From: an uncultured Clostridia bacterium
GTDB lineage: Bacteria; Bacillota; Clostridia; TANB77; CAG-465
NCBI GenBank assembly: GCA_949106495.1
Contig: CARYZD010000006.1
Span: 45,901-109,900, forward strand
Reading direction: 5' to 3'
DNA length: 64,000 nt
The notes below the pieces were generated by a model. The model did not search any database. It saw only the letters and a list, made by a program, of their open reading frames with translations, and had not been told where the DNA came from. Each line of letters begins with the position of its first letter. Position 1 is the first letter of the stretch. Shown here one piece after another: positions 25,120 through 33,213 of this stretch. The position numbers and the translations under genes were made by a program.

Positions 25120-25976
25120 TGGAAAATGTAATAGAGATTAGTAATCTATATAAAAAATACAATAATTTTGAATTAAAAAATATTAATTTAAATGTACCAA
25201 AAGGTATGATAATGGGACTAATAGGAGAAAATGGCGCAGGAAAAACTACAACAATAAAAGCCATACTTAATGTAATAAATTCATATAGTGGAGAAATAAA
25301 AGTATTTGGCAAAGATAGTAAAATTTATGAAAGGGAAATTAAAGAAGATATAGGAGTAGTTCTTGATGATAGCTTTTTATCTGAATGCTTAAATCCTTGT
25401 GATATAAATAAAATAATGGAAAAAGTATATAAAAATTGGGATGAAAAACTGTATTTTAAATATATAGAAGATTTTAAATTACCCAAAAATAAAATTTCAA
25501 AAGAATATTCAAGTGGAATGAAAATGAAATTAAAAATTGCTACTGCACTTTCGCATAGTCCAAAACTTTTAATATTAGATGAACCAACAGCAGGACTTGA
25601 TCCAATTGCAAGAAATGAGATATTAGATATATTTCAAGATTTTATACAAGACGAAGAGCACTCGATACTTGTATCAAGTCATATAACATCAGATTTGGAG
25701 CATATTGCGGATTATATTACATTTATAAATAATGGCGAAATTATACTTACTAAAACAAGAGATGAATTACTTGAAAAATATGGAATCGTAAAATGTACTA
25801 AAGAAGATTTTGAAAAAATAGATAAAAAAGATTATATAAAATACAGAAAACACAAATATGAATATGATATCTTAGTAGAAAATAAAGAAGAATTTAAAAG
25901 AAAATATGATATTCAAATAATAGATAAACCATCAATAGAAGATATAATGGTAATGTATGTTAAGGGGGGGAAATAA
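25119..25976 (+). CDS. ABC transporter ATP-binding protein (GntR cassette 1)
   Basis: A 285-residue ATPase: Walker A GENGAGKTTT, signature EYSSGMKMKLKIA (SSGMK variant of LSGGQ), Walker B LLILDEP, switch SSHITSD. The C-terminal ~75 residues are an extension of the type found in YtrB-like exporters. Translation is coupled to the GntR gene (TAATG). It energises the permease that follows. Likely repressed by the GntR protein. Confidence 0.87.
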   Translation: MENVIEISNLYKKYNNFELKNINLNVPKGMIMGLIGENGAGKTTTIKAILNVINSYSGEIKVFGKDSKIYEREIKEDIGVVLDDSFLSECLNPCDINKIMEKVYKNWDEKLYFKYIEDFKLPKNKISKEYSSGMKMKLKIATALSHSPKLLILDEPTAGLDPIARNEILDIFQDFIQDEEHSILVSSHITSDLEHIADYITFINNGEIILTKTRDELLEKYGIVKCTKEDFEKIDKKDYIKYRKHKYEYDILVENKEEFKRKYDIQIIDKPSIEDIMVMYVKGGK

Positions 25977-25977
25977 T

Positions 25978-26643
25978 ATGAATATAATAAAAGGATTGAT
26001 GACAAAAGATTTACTACAATTAAGAAGTTATAGAAAATCTTTAATTATATTTATAATAATATATTTTTTAGTAGCAATATCACAATCTAGTATAAATGGA
26101 ATCAGTACAATGCTTGTAATTATGCTAACGCTTGGACTGGGGATGTTTAGTATGGCTACATTTAATTATGATGAGGTATCAAAAACAGATAAATATATTT
26201 TAACATTACCACTTACAAGAAAAGAAGTTGTACTTTCGAAATATATATTTTGTATATGTTCTACATTAATTGGATGTATTATTGGAATGGTACTAAGTTT
26301 TATTATAACTTTTATATTTACTAAAAGTATACCAAATATATTTGAAATTATAAGCATAGGTATAGGAGCAATATTTGGAATAAGTATTATTGAAACTATT
26401 CAAATACCATGTATATATAAATGGGGTGCAGAAAAAGGTAGACTAAATATGTTTATTTTAGTAATTATTGTATCATCAATTCTTGGTGGAATAAGCTATA
26501 TAAATTTTGATATAATTCAGGTAAGCAATTTATTAAGTTTAATAGAAAAAATATTACCTATTATATTGTTAATTGCTATATTTTTTATAAATTTTATATC
26601 ATATAAAGTATCATATAAAATTTATAGTAAAAAAGAATTATAA
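25978..26643 (+). CDS. ABC-2 type permease (GntR cassette 1)
   Basis: A 221-residue membrane protein with about six helices and the ABC-2 loop SKTDKYILTLPLTRKEVVLS between the second and third helices. The frame extends to an ATG at 25957, but AAGGGGGGG in the end of the ATPase gene serves the ATG at 25978. Partner of the preceding ATPase; substrate unknown. Confidence 0.82.
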   Translation: MNIIKGLMTKDLLQLRSYRKSLIIFIIIYFLVAISQSSINGISTMLVIMLTLGLGMFSMATFNYDEVSKTDKYILTLPLTRKEVVLSKYIFCICSTLIGCIIGMVLSFIITFIFTKSIPNIFEIISIGIGAIFGISIIETIQIPCIYKWGAEKGRLNMFILVIIVSSILGGISYINFDIIQVSNLLSLIEKILPIILLIAIFFINFISYKVSYKIYSKKEL

Positions 26644-26680
26644 TAATATAACCATTAAAAAATTAAATAGAAAAAGTATT

Positions 26681-26711
26681 AAAGTAAACCATGTTATGGT
26701 TTGCTTTTTTG
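26681..26711 (+). terminator. Intrinsic terminator of GntR-ABC cassette 1
   Basis: AAAGTAAACCAT (26681-26692) pairs with ATGGTTTGCTTT (26696-26707), one G-T pair, then T residues. Confidence 0.82.
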
Positions 26712-26747
26712 TGATATAATATATCAAAAAAGGAGAGAAAAATAGAA

Positions 26748-27284
26748 ATGTCAAAGAGTAAAAAAATTATAATGTCAGCGTTATTAATTGCATTAACTGT
26801 TATTTTATCAAGATTTTTAGCAATAAAAACTCCACTACTTAGTATTAATTTTGCATTTGTACCAGTTGTTTTATGTGCAATTTGGCTTGGACCAAAATGG
26901 GCTATACTTGTAAATGTAATCTCAGATTTGATTGGAGCAACATTATTTCCATTTGGTTCATTTTTTATTGGATATACTGTTACTAAAGTAGTTTCAGGGC
27001 TTATATATGGAATTTTATTATATAAAAAAGAAGATAATACCTATTCAAATAAACAATTTATTTTTAGAGTAATAATGGCAGTTATGTTAGTTACAGTTAT
27101 CGCCAATATTGGACTTAATACATTTTGGATAAAAATTACAACAGGAAAAGCATTTATGGTATTACTTTCTGCAAGGATAGTAAAAGAATTAGTTATGATA
27201 CCAATAGAGATAATAACAATAATTATTTTAGAAAATACTTTAAGAGTACCGTTTAATAAATACATAAGAGGCGAAAATGATTAA
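26748..27284 (+). CDS. ECF transporter S component, folate-family-like
   Basis: A 178-residue protein with six hydrophobic segments. The segments LTVILSRFLAIKTPLLSINF, FVPVVLCAIWLGPKWAILVN and GATLFPFGSFFIGYTVTK are typical of S components of the folate/vitamin class that capture the substrate. It overlaps the ATPase gene by 8 bp, so this S component has its own dedicated energising module. No riboswitch is visible in the ~40 bp between the preceding terminator and the start. Substrate assignment is from family resemblance only. Confidence 0.75.
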   Translation: MSKSKKIIMSALLIALTVILSRFLAIKTPLLSINFAFVPVVLCAIWLGPKWAILVNVISDLIGATLFPFGSFFIGYTVTKVVSGLIYGILLYKKEDNTYSNKQFIFRVIMAVMLVTVIANIGLNTFWIKITTGKAFMVLLSARIVKELVMIPIEIITIIILENTLRVPFNKYIRGEND

Positions 27285-28098
27285 GATAAATAATTTAACA
27301 TATGGATATAAAAAAGGTAAAAATATATTAAGAAATATTAATTTAGAGATTAAAGAAAATGAAACTGTCGTTATAATGGGAAAAAATGGTTCAGGAAAAT
27401 CTACTCTTGGAAAATTAATTTCTGGAATTTTAAAAGTAAAAAGAGGAAACATATTTATAGATGGATTAGATATATCAGATAAGAAAAATAAAGAGAAAAT
27501 AATAAATGAGATTGGGATTGTTTTTCAAAATCCAGAAAATCAAATAATATTTAATAATATAGAAGATGAGCTATCTTTTTCTTTAGATAAATTAGATAAG
27601 AAAGAAAAAGAAGAGATAATAAAAGATGTATTGAAAAAAGTTCATATGGAGGATAAAACTAATGAAGATTTATATGAACTATCGTTAGGGCAAAAACAAA
27701 GAATTGTAATTAGTGAAGTACTTGCTAAAAAGCCCAAATATATTATATTTGACGAACCAACAACTATGATTGATAGCGCTGGAAAAGAAGAAATACATAG
27801 TATAATAAAAGAATTAAAGAAAGAAGAATATACAATTATATATATTACTAATATGGCAGATGAAATGCTTTTAGCAGATAGAATAGTTATAATTGAAAAT
27901 GGAGAAGTAGTAGATACTATATTAAAAGATGAATTGATTAATAAAATTAATATATTAGTAAAGCATGGTATTAAAGTACCACTAATTATTCAAATAGTAC
28001 AAGCATTAAAAGAAGAAGGAATTGATATAAATCTAAATGAGTTATCTACAGAAGAATTAATATTAAAAATTAAAGGAATAGCAAAAAATGAAAAATAG
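27277..28098 (+). CDS. Energy-coupling factor ATPase
   Basis: A 273-residue ATPase with Walker A GKNGSGKST, Q loop VFQNPENQI (the PENQ signature of ECF ATPases), signature LSLGQKQRI, Walker B YIIFDEP. Only one ATPase gene is present in the operon, where many ECF modules have two. It either works as a homodimer or pairs with an ATPase encoded elsewhere. Overlaps its neighbours on both sides. Confidence 0.85.
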   Translation: MIKINNLTYGYKKGKNILRNINLEIKENETVVIMGKNGSGKSTLGKLISGILKVKRGNIFIDGLDISDKKNKEKIINEIGIVFQNPENQIIFNNIEDELSFSLDKLDKKEKEEIIKDVLKKVHMEDKTNEDLYELSLGQKQRIVISEVLAKKPKYIIFDEPTTMIDSAGKEEIHSIIKELKKEEYTIIYITNMADEMLLADRIVIIENGEVVDTILKDELINKINILVKHGIKVPLIIQIVQALKEEGIDINLNELSTEELILKIKGIAKNEK

Positions 28099-28654
28099 CA
28101 TTATATTTATATTATTTATTATATATACAACAACGATATTTTTTTTAGATGATGTAATTATATTATTAATAGTGTTTATAATTAATCTAATTTTAAATTT
28201 TTTATTTAAAGTAAAAATTTCTGATACAATAAGATATATTATAAAAATATTACCATTTATACTATTAACAGTAATAATAAACTGGATATTATCTAATTAC
28301 AAGTATAGTATTTTAGTCGGCATAAAATTATTACTAGTATGTCATATAACCTATATTTATTCCAAAACAACATCAGTAAGAAAAATAGCAAATACAATAA
28401 AAAATATTTGTTATCCATTAAAAATAATAAATATAGATACTAAAGACATAGAAGTAATGGTATGCATCTCTTTATCGATGATACCTATTTTAAAAAAAGA
28501 ATTTAATCAAGTAAAAGAAGCATGTATGGTAAAAGGTATAAAATATAATATAAAAAATATTAAGATAATTTTATCTAAATTATTAATTTCAATATTAAAA
28601 AGAGTAAATGAGATAGAAGAATCTCTTATATCAAAAGGATATGTAGAAGAATGA
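28088..28654 (+). CDS. ECF transporter T component
   Basis: A 188-residue membrane protein with four to five helices followed by the coupling-helix region (CISLSMIPILKKEFNQVKEA, then CMVKGIKYN), whose Ala/Gly-containing motifs contact the ATPases. Position as third gene of S-A-T, overlapping the ATPase by 11 bp, supports the call. Shorter than the ~265 residues common in EcfT. Confidence 0.78.
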   Translation: MKNSIIFILFIIYTTTIFFLDDVIILLIVFIINLILNFLFKVKISDTIRYIIKILPFILLTVIINWILSNYKYSILVGIKLLLVCHITYIYSKTTSVRKIANTIKNICYPLKIINIDTKDIEVMVCISLSMIPILKKEFNQVKEACMVKGIKYNIKNIKIILSKLLISILKRVNEIEESLISKGYVEE

Positions 28655-28677
28655 TTAGAATTTAGGAGGAAAAAAGT

Positions 28678-29001
28678 ATGGCAACGACAGTTGAATATAT
28701 AGAATATGTATGTGAGCAAATAAGAGAAATAGGTGATATTAGATATAAAAAAATGTTTGGAGAATATATGATCTATGTTAATGATAAACCAGTTGCAATT
28801 GTTTGTGACAATAATACATTTGTTAAAAAATTAGATTGTATAAAAGAATTAATGGAAAATGCAGAAGTTGGATTACCATATAATGGAGCAAAAGAACATT
28901 ATATTTTAGATATAGATAATTCAGAATTTTGTAAAAATGTTTTAATAGAGATTGAAAAAGTTACCCCTGTTCCAAAACCTAGAAGAAAAAAGTTAAATTA
29001 A
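28678..29001 (+). CDS. TfoX/Sxy N-terminal domain protein
   Basis: A 107-residue protein matching the TfoX N-terminal domain: YVCEQIREIGDIRYKKMFGE, YMIYVNDKPVAIVCDN, then KELMENAEVGLPYNGAKEHY. In Proteobacteria TfoX controls competence; the stand-alone domain in Firmicutes has no settled role. AGGAGG precedes the ATG. Confidence 0.78.
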   Translation: MATTVEYIEYVCEQIREIGDIRYKKMFGEYMIYVNDKPVAIVCDNNTFVKKLDCIKELMENAEVGLPYNGAKEHYILDIDNSEFCKNVLIEIEKVTPVPKPRRKKLN

Positions 29002-29105
29002 AATATTAAGGTGTACTAGACTAAACATATATTATGTGTTAATATAATAAAGGTATGTTATTACGATACTTTACTATTATTTTAAAATGAAGGAAGGAAT
29101 AGTTT

Positions 29106-29570
29106 ATGAAAAAACAAATTATTATTTTATGGGTAGTTTTTGTAGTTTGTTTAGTTACAACTGTAGGATTATGGTTTGCAATGAACAATGTTAATCCAGA
29201 ATTTGAAGAAGTAAAAGTAACTGTTGTAAGTTCAGAAACAAAACAAGTTGTAAATAGAAAAACTGGTTCAAGAACTAACTTTTATGAAGTTAAAGTTAGA
29301 TATGAAGGAGAAGTTTATGATTTAGGAAATCCACATAGTGCATATGAATATCCAGAAGGAAAAACAGTAAAAGCATATTTATCTAATGGAAAATTATATG
29401 CAAATGAAGAAGGGGTAAAAACAGCGACTCCAGTAGCAAAAATATATTTTGGTTTCTTATTTGCGACTTTTGGAATGTTAATGTTTGCTTCAATTCAAAC
29501 ATCTAAACTAAGTCAAAAAAATAAAGAAGAAAAAGAAGCTAAAATTAAAGAAGAAACTAAAGTAAACTAA
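29106..29570 (+). CDS. Membrane protein, DUF3592-like layout
   Basis: A 154-residue protein with an N-terminal helix (IIILWVVFVVCLVTTVGLWF), a ~70-residue beta-rich outer domain (FYEVKVRYEGEVYDLGNP), and a second helix (IYFGFLFATFGMLMFASI) before a Lys/Glu-rich tail. Two helices around an outer beta domain resembles DUF3592 proteins. Function unknown. Confidence 0.55.
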   Translation: MKKQIIILWVVFVVCLVTTVGLWFAMNNVNPEFEEVKVTVVSSETKQVVNRKTGSRTNFYEVKVRYEGEVYDLGNPHSAYEYPEGKTVKAYLSNGKLYANEEGVKTATPVAKIYFGFLFATFGMLMFASIQTSKLSQKNKEEKEAKIKEETKVN

Positions 29571-29593
29571 AGTAGAAGAATAATAATTTATAT

Positions 29594-29627
29594 AAAGCAG
29601 ATAACTTATTGCAAGTTATCTGCTTTT
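29594..29627 (+). terminator. Intrinsic terminator
   Basis: AAAGCAGATAACTT (29594-29607) pairs with AAGTTATCTGCTTT (29613-29626), then T. Confidence 0.85.
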
Positions 29628-29663
29628 GTGATATTCTATTGTAAAATAGGAGTGTGATTATTT

Positions 29664-29891
29664 ATGGGTAATAAGGTTGAAGGAGAAAATACAGAGCAAG
29701 AAAATTATATTGGAATGGGAATAAGCCTTGGAATGTGTTTTGGAGTAGCAATAGGTATTGCGATAGGAAGTTTTTTAAATAATATTCCTATATGTATGTG
29801 TTTTGGAATTGGTATAGGCATGTGTGTAGGAATGGGAATAGGCGCTTGCATAAAAAGTAGAAAAGAAGAAAAAGACGAAGAAAATGATTAA
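29664..29891 (+). CDS. Small glycine-zipper membrane protein
   Basis: A 75-residue protein whose two hydrophobic helices are dense in Gly at regular spacing (GMGISLGMCFGVAIGIAIGS and CFGIGIGMCVGMGIGA), a glycine-zipper pattern that packs helices tightly and can form oligomers. Charged ends. Preceded by TAGGAGTGTG and flanked by terminators, so a single-gene unit. Not recognised as a named family. Confidence 0.6.
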   Translation: MGNKVEGENTEQENYIGMGISLGMCFGVAIGIAIGSFLNNIPICMCFGIGIGMCVGMGIGACIKSRKEEKDEEND

Positions 29892-29896
29892 AAAAG

Positions 29897-29920
29897 ATGC
29901 AACTTTTAAGTTGCATTTTT
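29897..29920 (+). terminator. Intrinsic terminator
   Basis: ATGCAACTT (29897-29905) pairs perfectly with AAGTTGCAT (29908-29916), then TTTT. Confidence 0.8.
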
Positions 29921-29991
29921 AAATTGCTACTTAAAATTGGTAGAAATTGTGTTAAAATAAAGCTAGAATTTAACTGAAAGGAGGAAGTCTA

Positions 29992-30915
29992 GTGAAGTTT
30001 GGAGATAATTTGAGAAATTTAAGAAAAATAAAAAAGATATCACAAGAAAAATTAGCAGAGAAGATTGGAGTAACCAGACAAAGTGTTTCAAAGTGGGAAT
30101 GTGGTGAAGCATATCCTGAGATGGATAATATTTTAAAACTTTGTGATATTTTTCATTGTAAAATTAATGATTTAGTACATGAGGATTTAATAGATATTGA
30201 TTCATTAGACGAAGATGTGAAAATGAGTATAGTTAAATTCAAAAAAGAAAAACAAAAAAAGATGAAGACACTAAGTAAAGCAATTTATATTACAGCAAGA
30301 ATATGTAAAATATGTGTGTTAATTGGAATTGTTTGTGTTGCACTTACAATGATTATAACACCAGTTTTAACAAGTAATATTAAAGTAGGTGAAAATAACA
30401 CAGTAAAAATATTTGGTCAAAATATTGAATATCAAAGAAAAGATGTAGAAATTATTATCAAAGATAATATTGGAGAATATCAAGTGTCTAATGTCAGTGA
30501 AGTAGAAGCTTTAAATAAAGTTATAGATAAGCTAGAAAATATGTCTATGTTATCATTAACAATTTTTAGTGAAATTGCTTTTAGTACATTAATAATAGCT
30601 TTAGTACTTATGTATTTAGTATTTAAAAATTTGGAACATTTATTTATAAATATTCATAATGGAGAAACACCATTTACACTTGAGAATGTAAAATATATAA
30701 AAATAATTGCATTTTTAATGATTGCTGTAATAATAATTCCAAATATTTTAGGTATATTTGCTGAAATTATAATAGGACAAGATTTAAATATTGGATTTGA
30801 AATGTTTGATTTAATTTATATTTTATTCCTATTTACTATGGCATATATTTTTGAATATGGTTATGAAATACAATTAGATTCAAAAGGGAAAATGTATGGT
30901 GAAGAAAATGAATAA
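29992..30915 (+). CDS. XRE regulator fused to a DUF2975-like membrane domain
   Basis: Residues 1-65 are a Cro/C1 helix-turn-helix (LRKIKKISQEKLAEKIGVTR, then QSVSKWE). A Lys-rich linker leads to a membrane part with four helices, two before and two after an outer loop (ICKICVLIGIVCVALTMIIT, IAFSTLIIALVLMYLVF, IIAFLMIAVIIIPNILGIF, DLIYILFLFTMAYIF). HNGETPFTLENVKYIKI is a typical DUF2975 segment. GTG start at 29992 after AAAGGAGG. Overlaps the next small gene by 8 bp. Confidence 0.75.
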   Translation: MKFGDNLRNLRKIKKISQEKLAEKIGVTRQSVSKWECGEAYPEMDNILKLCDIFHCKINDLVHEDLIDIDSLDEDVKMSIVKFKKEKQKKMKTLSKAIYITARICKICVLIGIVCVALTMIITPVLTSNIKVGENNTVKIFGQNIEYQRKDVEIIIKDNIGEYQVSNVSEVEALNKVIDKLENMSMLSLTIFSEIAFSTLIIALVLMYLVFKNLEHLFINIHNGETPFTLENVKYIKIIAFLMIAVIIIPNILGIFAEIIIGQDLNIGFEMFDLIYILFLFTMAYIFEYGYEIQLDSKGKMYGEENE

Positions 30916-31162
30916 AAGTGGTTTTATTCAAGAACTTAAAAATAAAACAAAGTTAACTAATGAAAATTGTATTATAGTAAATGATATTTTAGAGGATAAC
31001 TTTATTATTGGTAAAAATAATAAAGAAAGTCTAATAAATATGATAAAAGAGAAATTATATATAAGTGAAACAGAGGCAGAAAATATATATGAGATAGCAA
31101 TAAATATAATAGTTGAAGAAATAAAATATAAAATTAAACATCCATTTAAATCTAAAGATTAA
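30908..31162 (+). CDS. Small helical protein co-translated with the XRE-membrane regulator
   Basis: An 84-residue soluble, mostly helical protein (ELKNKTKLTNENCIIVNDIL, then MIKEKLYISETEAENIYEIA). The arrangement of two short helical units is faintly like HU-type or assembly-domain proteins, but I do not assign a family. The ATG at 30908 overlaps the regulator's end; an in-frame ATG at 30896 is an alternative with a poorer binding site. Confidence 0.55.
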   Translation: MNKSGFIQELKNKTKLTNENCIIVNDILEDNFIIGKNNKESLINMIKEKLYISETEAENIYEIAINIIVEEIKYKIKHPFKSKD

Positions 31163-31164
31163 TT

Positions 31165-31210
31165 TTAAAAGAAGTGATTATTGTAACATAGACACTTCTT
31201 TTATTTTTTT
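31165..31210 (+). terminator. Intrinsic terminator
   Basis: TAAAAGAAGTG pairs with CACTTCTTTTA (right arm 31193-31203) across a ~16-nt loop, followed by TTTTTTT. Confidence 0.72.
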
Positions 31211-31245
31211 ATATCTATTGAAATTTTATTATTTTTAAAATATAA

Positions 31246-31296
31246 TTGACAAAAATAAATTAATATAGTATTATTGTATTATGCAAGTAATACAAT
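31246..31296 (+). promoter_or_regulatory. Promoter and dyad operator of GntR-ABC cassette 2
   Basis: TTGACA (31246-31251) and TATTAT (31269-31274), 17-bp spacer. A perfect dyad ATTGTATTA-N6-TAATACAAT (31273-31296) overlaps the end of the -10 box and the start point. Confidence 0.78.
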
Positions 31297-31313
31297 GAAG
31301 AAAGGAAAGATTT

Positions 31314-31679
31314 ATGGATTATATTTTTGATAATGAAAGGCCAATTTATATTCAATTAGTTGAAAAAATTAGAATTGAGATTGTTTCAGGAAAACTAAAG
31401 CAAGGAGAAAGATTGCCTTCAGTAAGAGAGCTAGCACTTATTGTAAGGGTTAATCCTAATACAATGCAAAAGGCTTTAGTGGAATTGGAAAATCAAGGTT
31501 TAGTATATACAGAAAGAACAAATGGTAAATTTGTTACTAATAATTCAGAATTAATTTTAAATATAAAAAAAGAATTGGCAAGAGAAAAAGTAACTAAATT
31601 TTTAGATGATATGAAAAATATAGGCATAACTCACGACGAAGCAGTAACATACTTGCAAGAGTTAGGAGGAAGCAAATAG
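31314..31679 (+). CDS. GntR-family regulator, YtrA type
   Basis: A 121-residue regulator with the winged helix (PIYIQLVEKIRIEIVSGKLK, RLPSVRELALIVRVNPNTMQ, then KALVELENQGLVYTERTNGK) and a short tail. It is a paralogue of the GntR protein of cassette 1, with a different operator sequence. First gene of a three-gene operon; its stop overlaps the ATPase start (TAGTG). Confidence 0.88.
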   Translation: MDYIFDNERPIYIQLVEKIRIEIVSGKLKQGERLPSVRELALIVRVNPNTMQKALVELENQGLVYTERTNGKFVTNNSELILNIKKELAREKVTKFLDDMKNIGITHDEAVTYLQELGGSK

Positions 31680-32374
31680 TGGAGTTGTTAGAATGTAATA
31701 ATCTATGTAAGAGGTTTGATAACAAAAACATCATTAAAGATATCAATTTGAAAATACCTAGAGGAAAAATAGTAGGACTATTAGGTAAAAATGGTGCTGG
31801 GAAAACAACATTAATAAAACTAATTAATGATTTATTGACACCTACAAAAGGTGAAATATTAATAAATGGAGAAAAACCTGGAATTGAATCTAAGAAAGTT
31901 ATTTCATATTTACCAGAAAGAACATATTTAGACAAAGAAATGACTATAAAACAGGTTATAGTATATTTTGAAGAATTTTATGATAATTTTGATTCTAAAA
32001 AAGCGATAAAGTTATTAAATGACTTAAATTTGGATATTAATATTAAGATATCTAAAATGTCAAAAGGAATGCAAGAAAAACTTCAGTTAATTCTTGTTAT
32101 GAGTAGAGAGGCAGAACTTTATATTTTAGATGAACCACTAGGAGGAGTTGATCCAGCAACTAGAGACTATATATTAGATACAATACTTTCTAATTTTAGT
32201 GAAGGAGCAAGTGTAATAATTTCTACACATTTAATTTCAGATATTGAAAGAATATTAGATGAAGTTATTTTTATGAATAATGGAGAAATTATACTTACTT
32301 CTCAAGCAGATGAATTAAGAAATAAAGAAAATTCATCTATTGATGAAATATTTAGGAGGTATTTTAAATGTTAA
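31679..32374 (+). CDS. ABC transporter ATP-binding protein (GntR cassette 2)
   Basis: A 231-residue ATPase with Walker A GKNGAGKTT, a degenerate signature SKMSKGMQEKLQL (SKGMQ), Walker B LYILDEP and switch STHLISD. GTG start at 31679 overlapping the GntR stop, with TTAGGAGGA in front. It lacks the C-terminal extension present in cassette 1. Partner of the following permease. Confidence 0.86.
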   Translation: MELLECNNLCKRFDNKNIIKDINLKIPRGKIVGLLGKNGAGKTTLIKLINDLLTPTKGEILINGEKPGIESKKVISYLPERTYLDKEMTIKQVIVYFEEFYDNFDSKKAIKLLNDLNLDINIKISKMSKGMQEKLQLILVMSREAELYILDEPLGGVDPATRDYILDTILSNFSEGASVIISTHLISDIERILDEVIFMNNGEIILTSQADELRNKENSSIDEIFRRYFKC

Positions 32375-33159
32375 GAAAATTAATAAAGTATGATTTAAAA
32401 TGGGTATATAAAGTGGTATTAGTTTTTTATGCTTTAACATTTATTTTTTCTGGAATAGGAAGAGCACTAAAATTTATTAATAATTCAGTTATTTTTTCTG
32501 TTGTTTCTGGAATATCAATTTCAATCGCTATATCAATGATGGTAAGTAGTTTAATAAATTGTATTATGAGATTATGGGCAAGATTTGTTAGAAATGTATA
32601 TAAAGATGAATCCTATCTTATACATACACTTCCAGTGAGTAAGAATAAAATATATATTGCTAAAGTTTTATCTGCTATTATAACATTGTTTACAACATTT
32701 GTTGTTATAATTTCATGTTTATTTATATGTTTTTATTCAAAAACAAATATAGGAATTTTAAAGTCTGCATTAGAACTTGCAGCTTCAACTTATGATATAA
32801 CAGTAATAGGACTTGTGTTATTAATATGTTTGGTAATATTTTTAGAAATTTTATTTGTGGTTTTAATAGGTTATTCAGCAATAATATTAGGTCATCAATT
32901 TAATACAGGAAAAATGATAAAAACTATTGTATTAGGTGTATCGTTTTATTTGGCGACTCAAACAGCAAGTTTATTTTTTGTATTTTTACTAGGATTAGTT
33001 AATTCTAAAATTATGAATTTAATTAATACTACTGATATAATAAATGTAGATGCAATAAAGGCTGTTATGTGTTTAGGAATACTAATATATATAATTTATA
33101 TAATTTTTTATTATTTTCTTGGAAAGAAATCATTTGAAAAAGGTGTAAATGTTGAATAA
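32368..33159 (+). CDS. ABC-2 type permease (GntR cassette 2)
   Basis: A 263-residue membrane protein with about six helices; the loop KDESYLIHTLPVSKNKIYIA is the ABC-2 hallmark before the third helix. ATG overlaps the ATPase by 7 bp and is preceded by TTTAGGAGG. The operon's terminator downstream is split by an insertion sequence. Confidence 0.83.
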   Translation: MLRKLIKYDLKWVYKVVLVFYALTFIFSGIGRALKFINNSVIFSVVSGISISIAISMMVSSLINCIMRLWARFVRNVYKDESYLIHTLPVSKNKIYIAKVLSAIITLFTTFVVIISCLFICFYSKTNIGILKSALELAASTYDITVIGLVLLICLVIFLEILFVVLIGYSAIILGHQFNTGKMIKTIVLGVSFYLATQTASLFFVFLLGLVNSKIMNLINTTDIINVDAIKAVMCLGILIYIIYIIFYYFLGKKSFEKGVNVE

Positions 33160-33213
33160 AATATAAAGAGAGTAATTATTTGTGAAGTGAACCCAAAAAG
33201 TTGGACACTTTAA

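Noticed and set aside
26703..26747. Folate (THF) riboswitch before the ECF S component
   Set aside because: About 40 bp remain between the terminator and the start codon, too little for the known structure.
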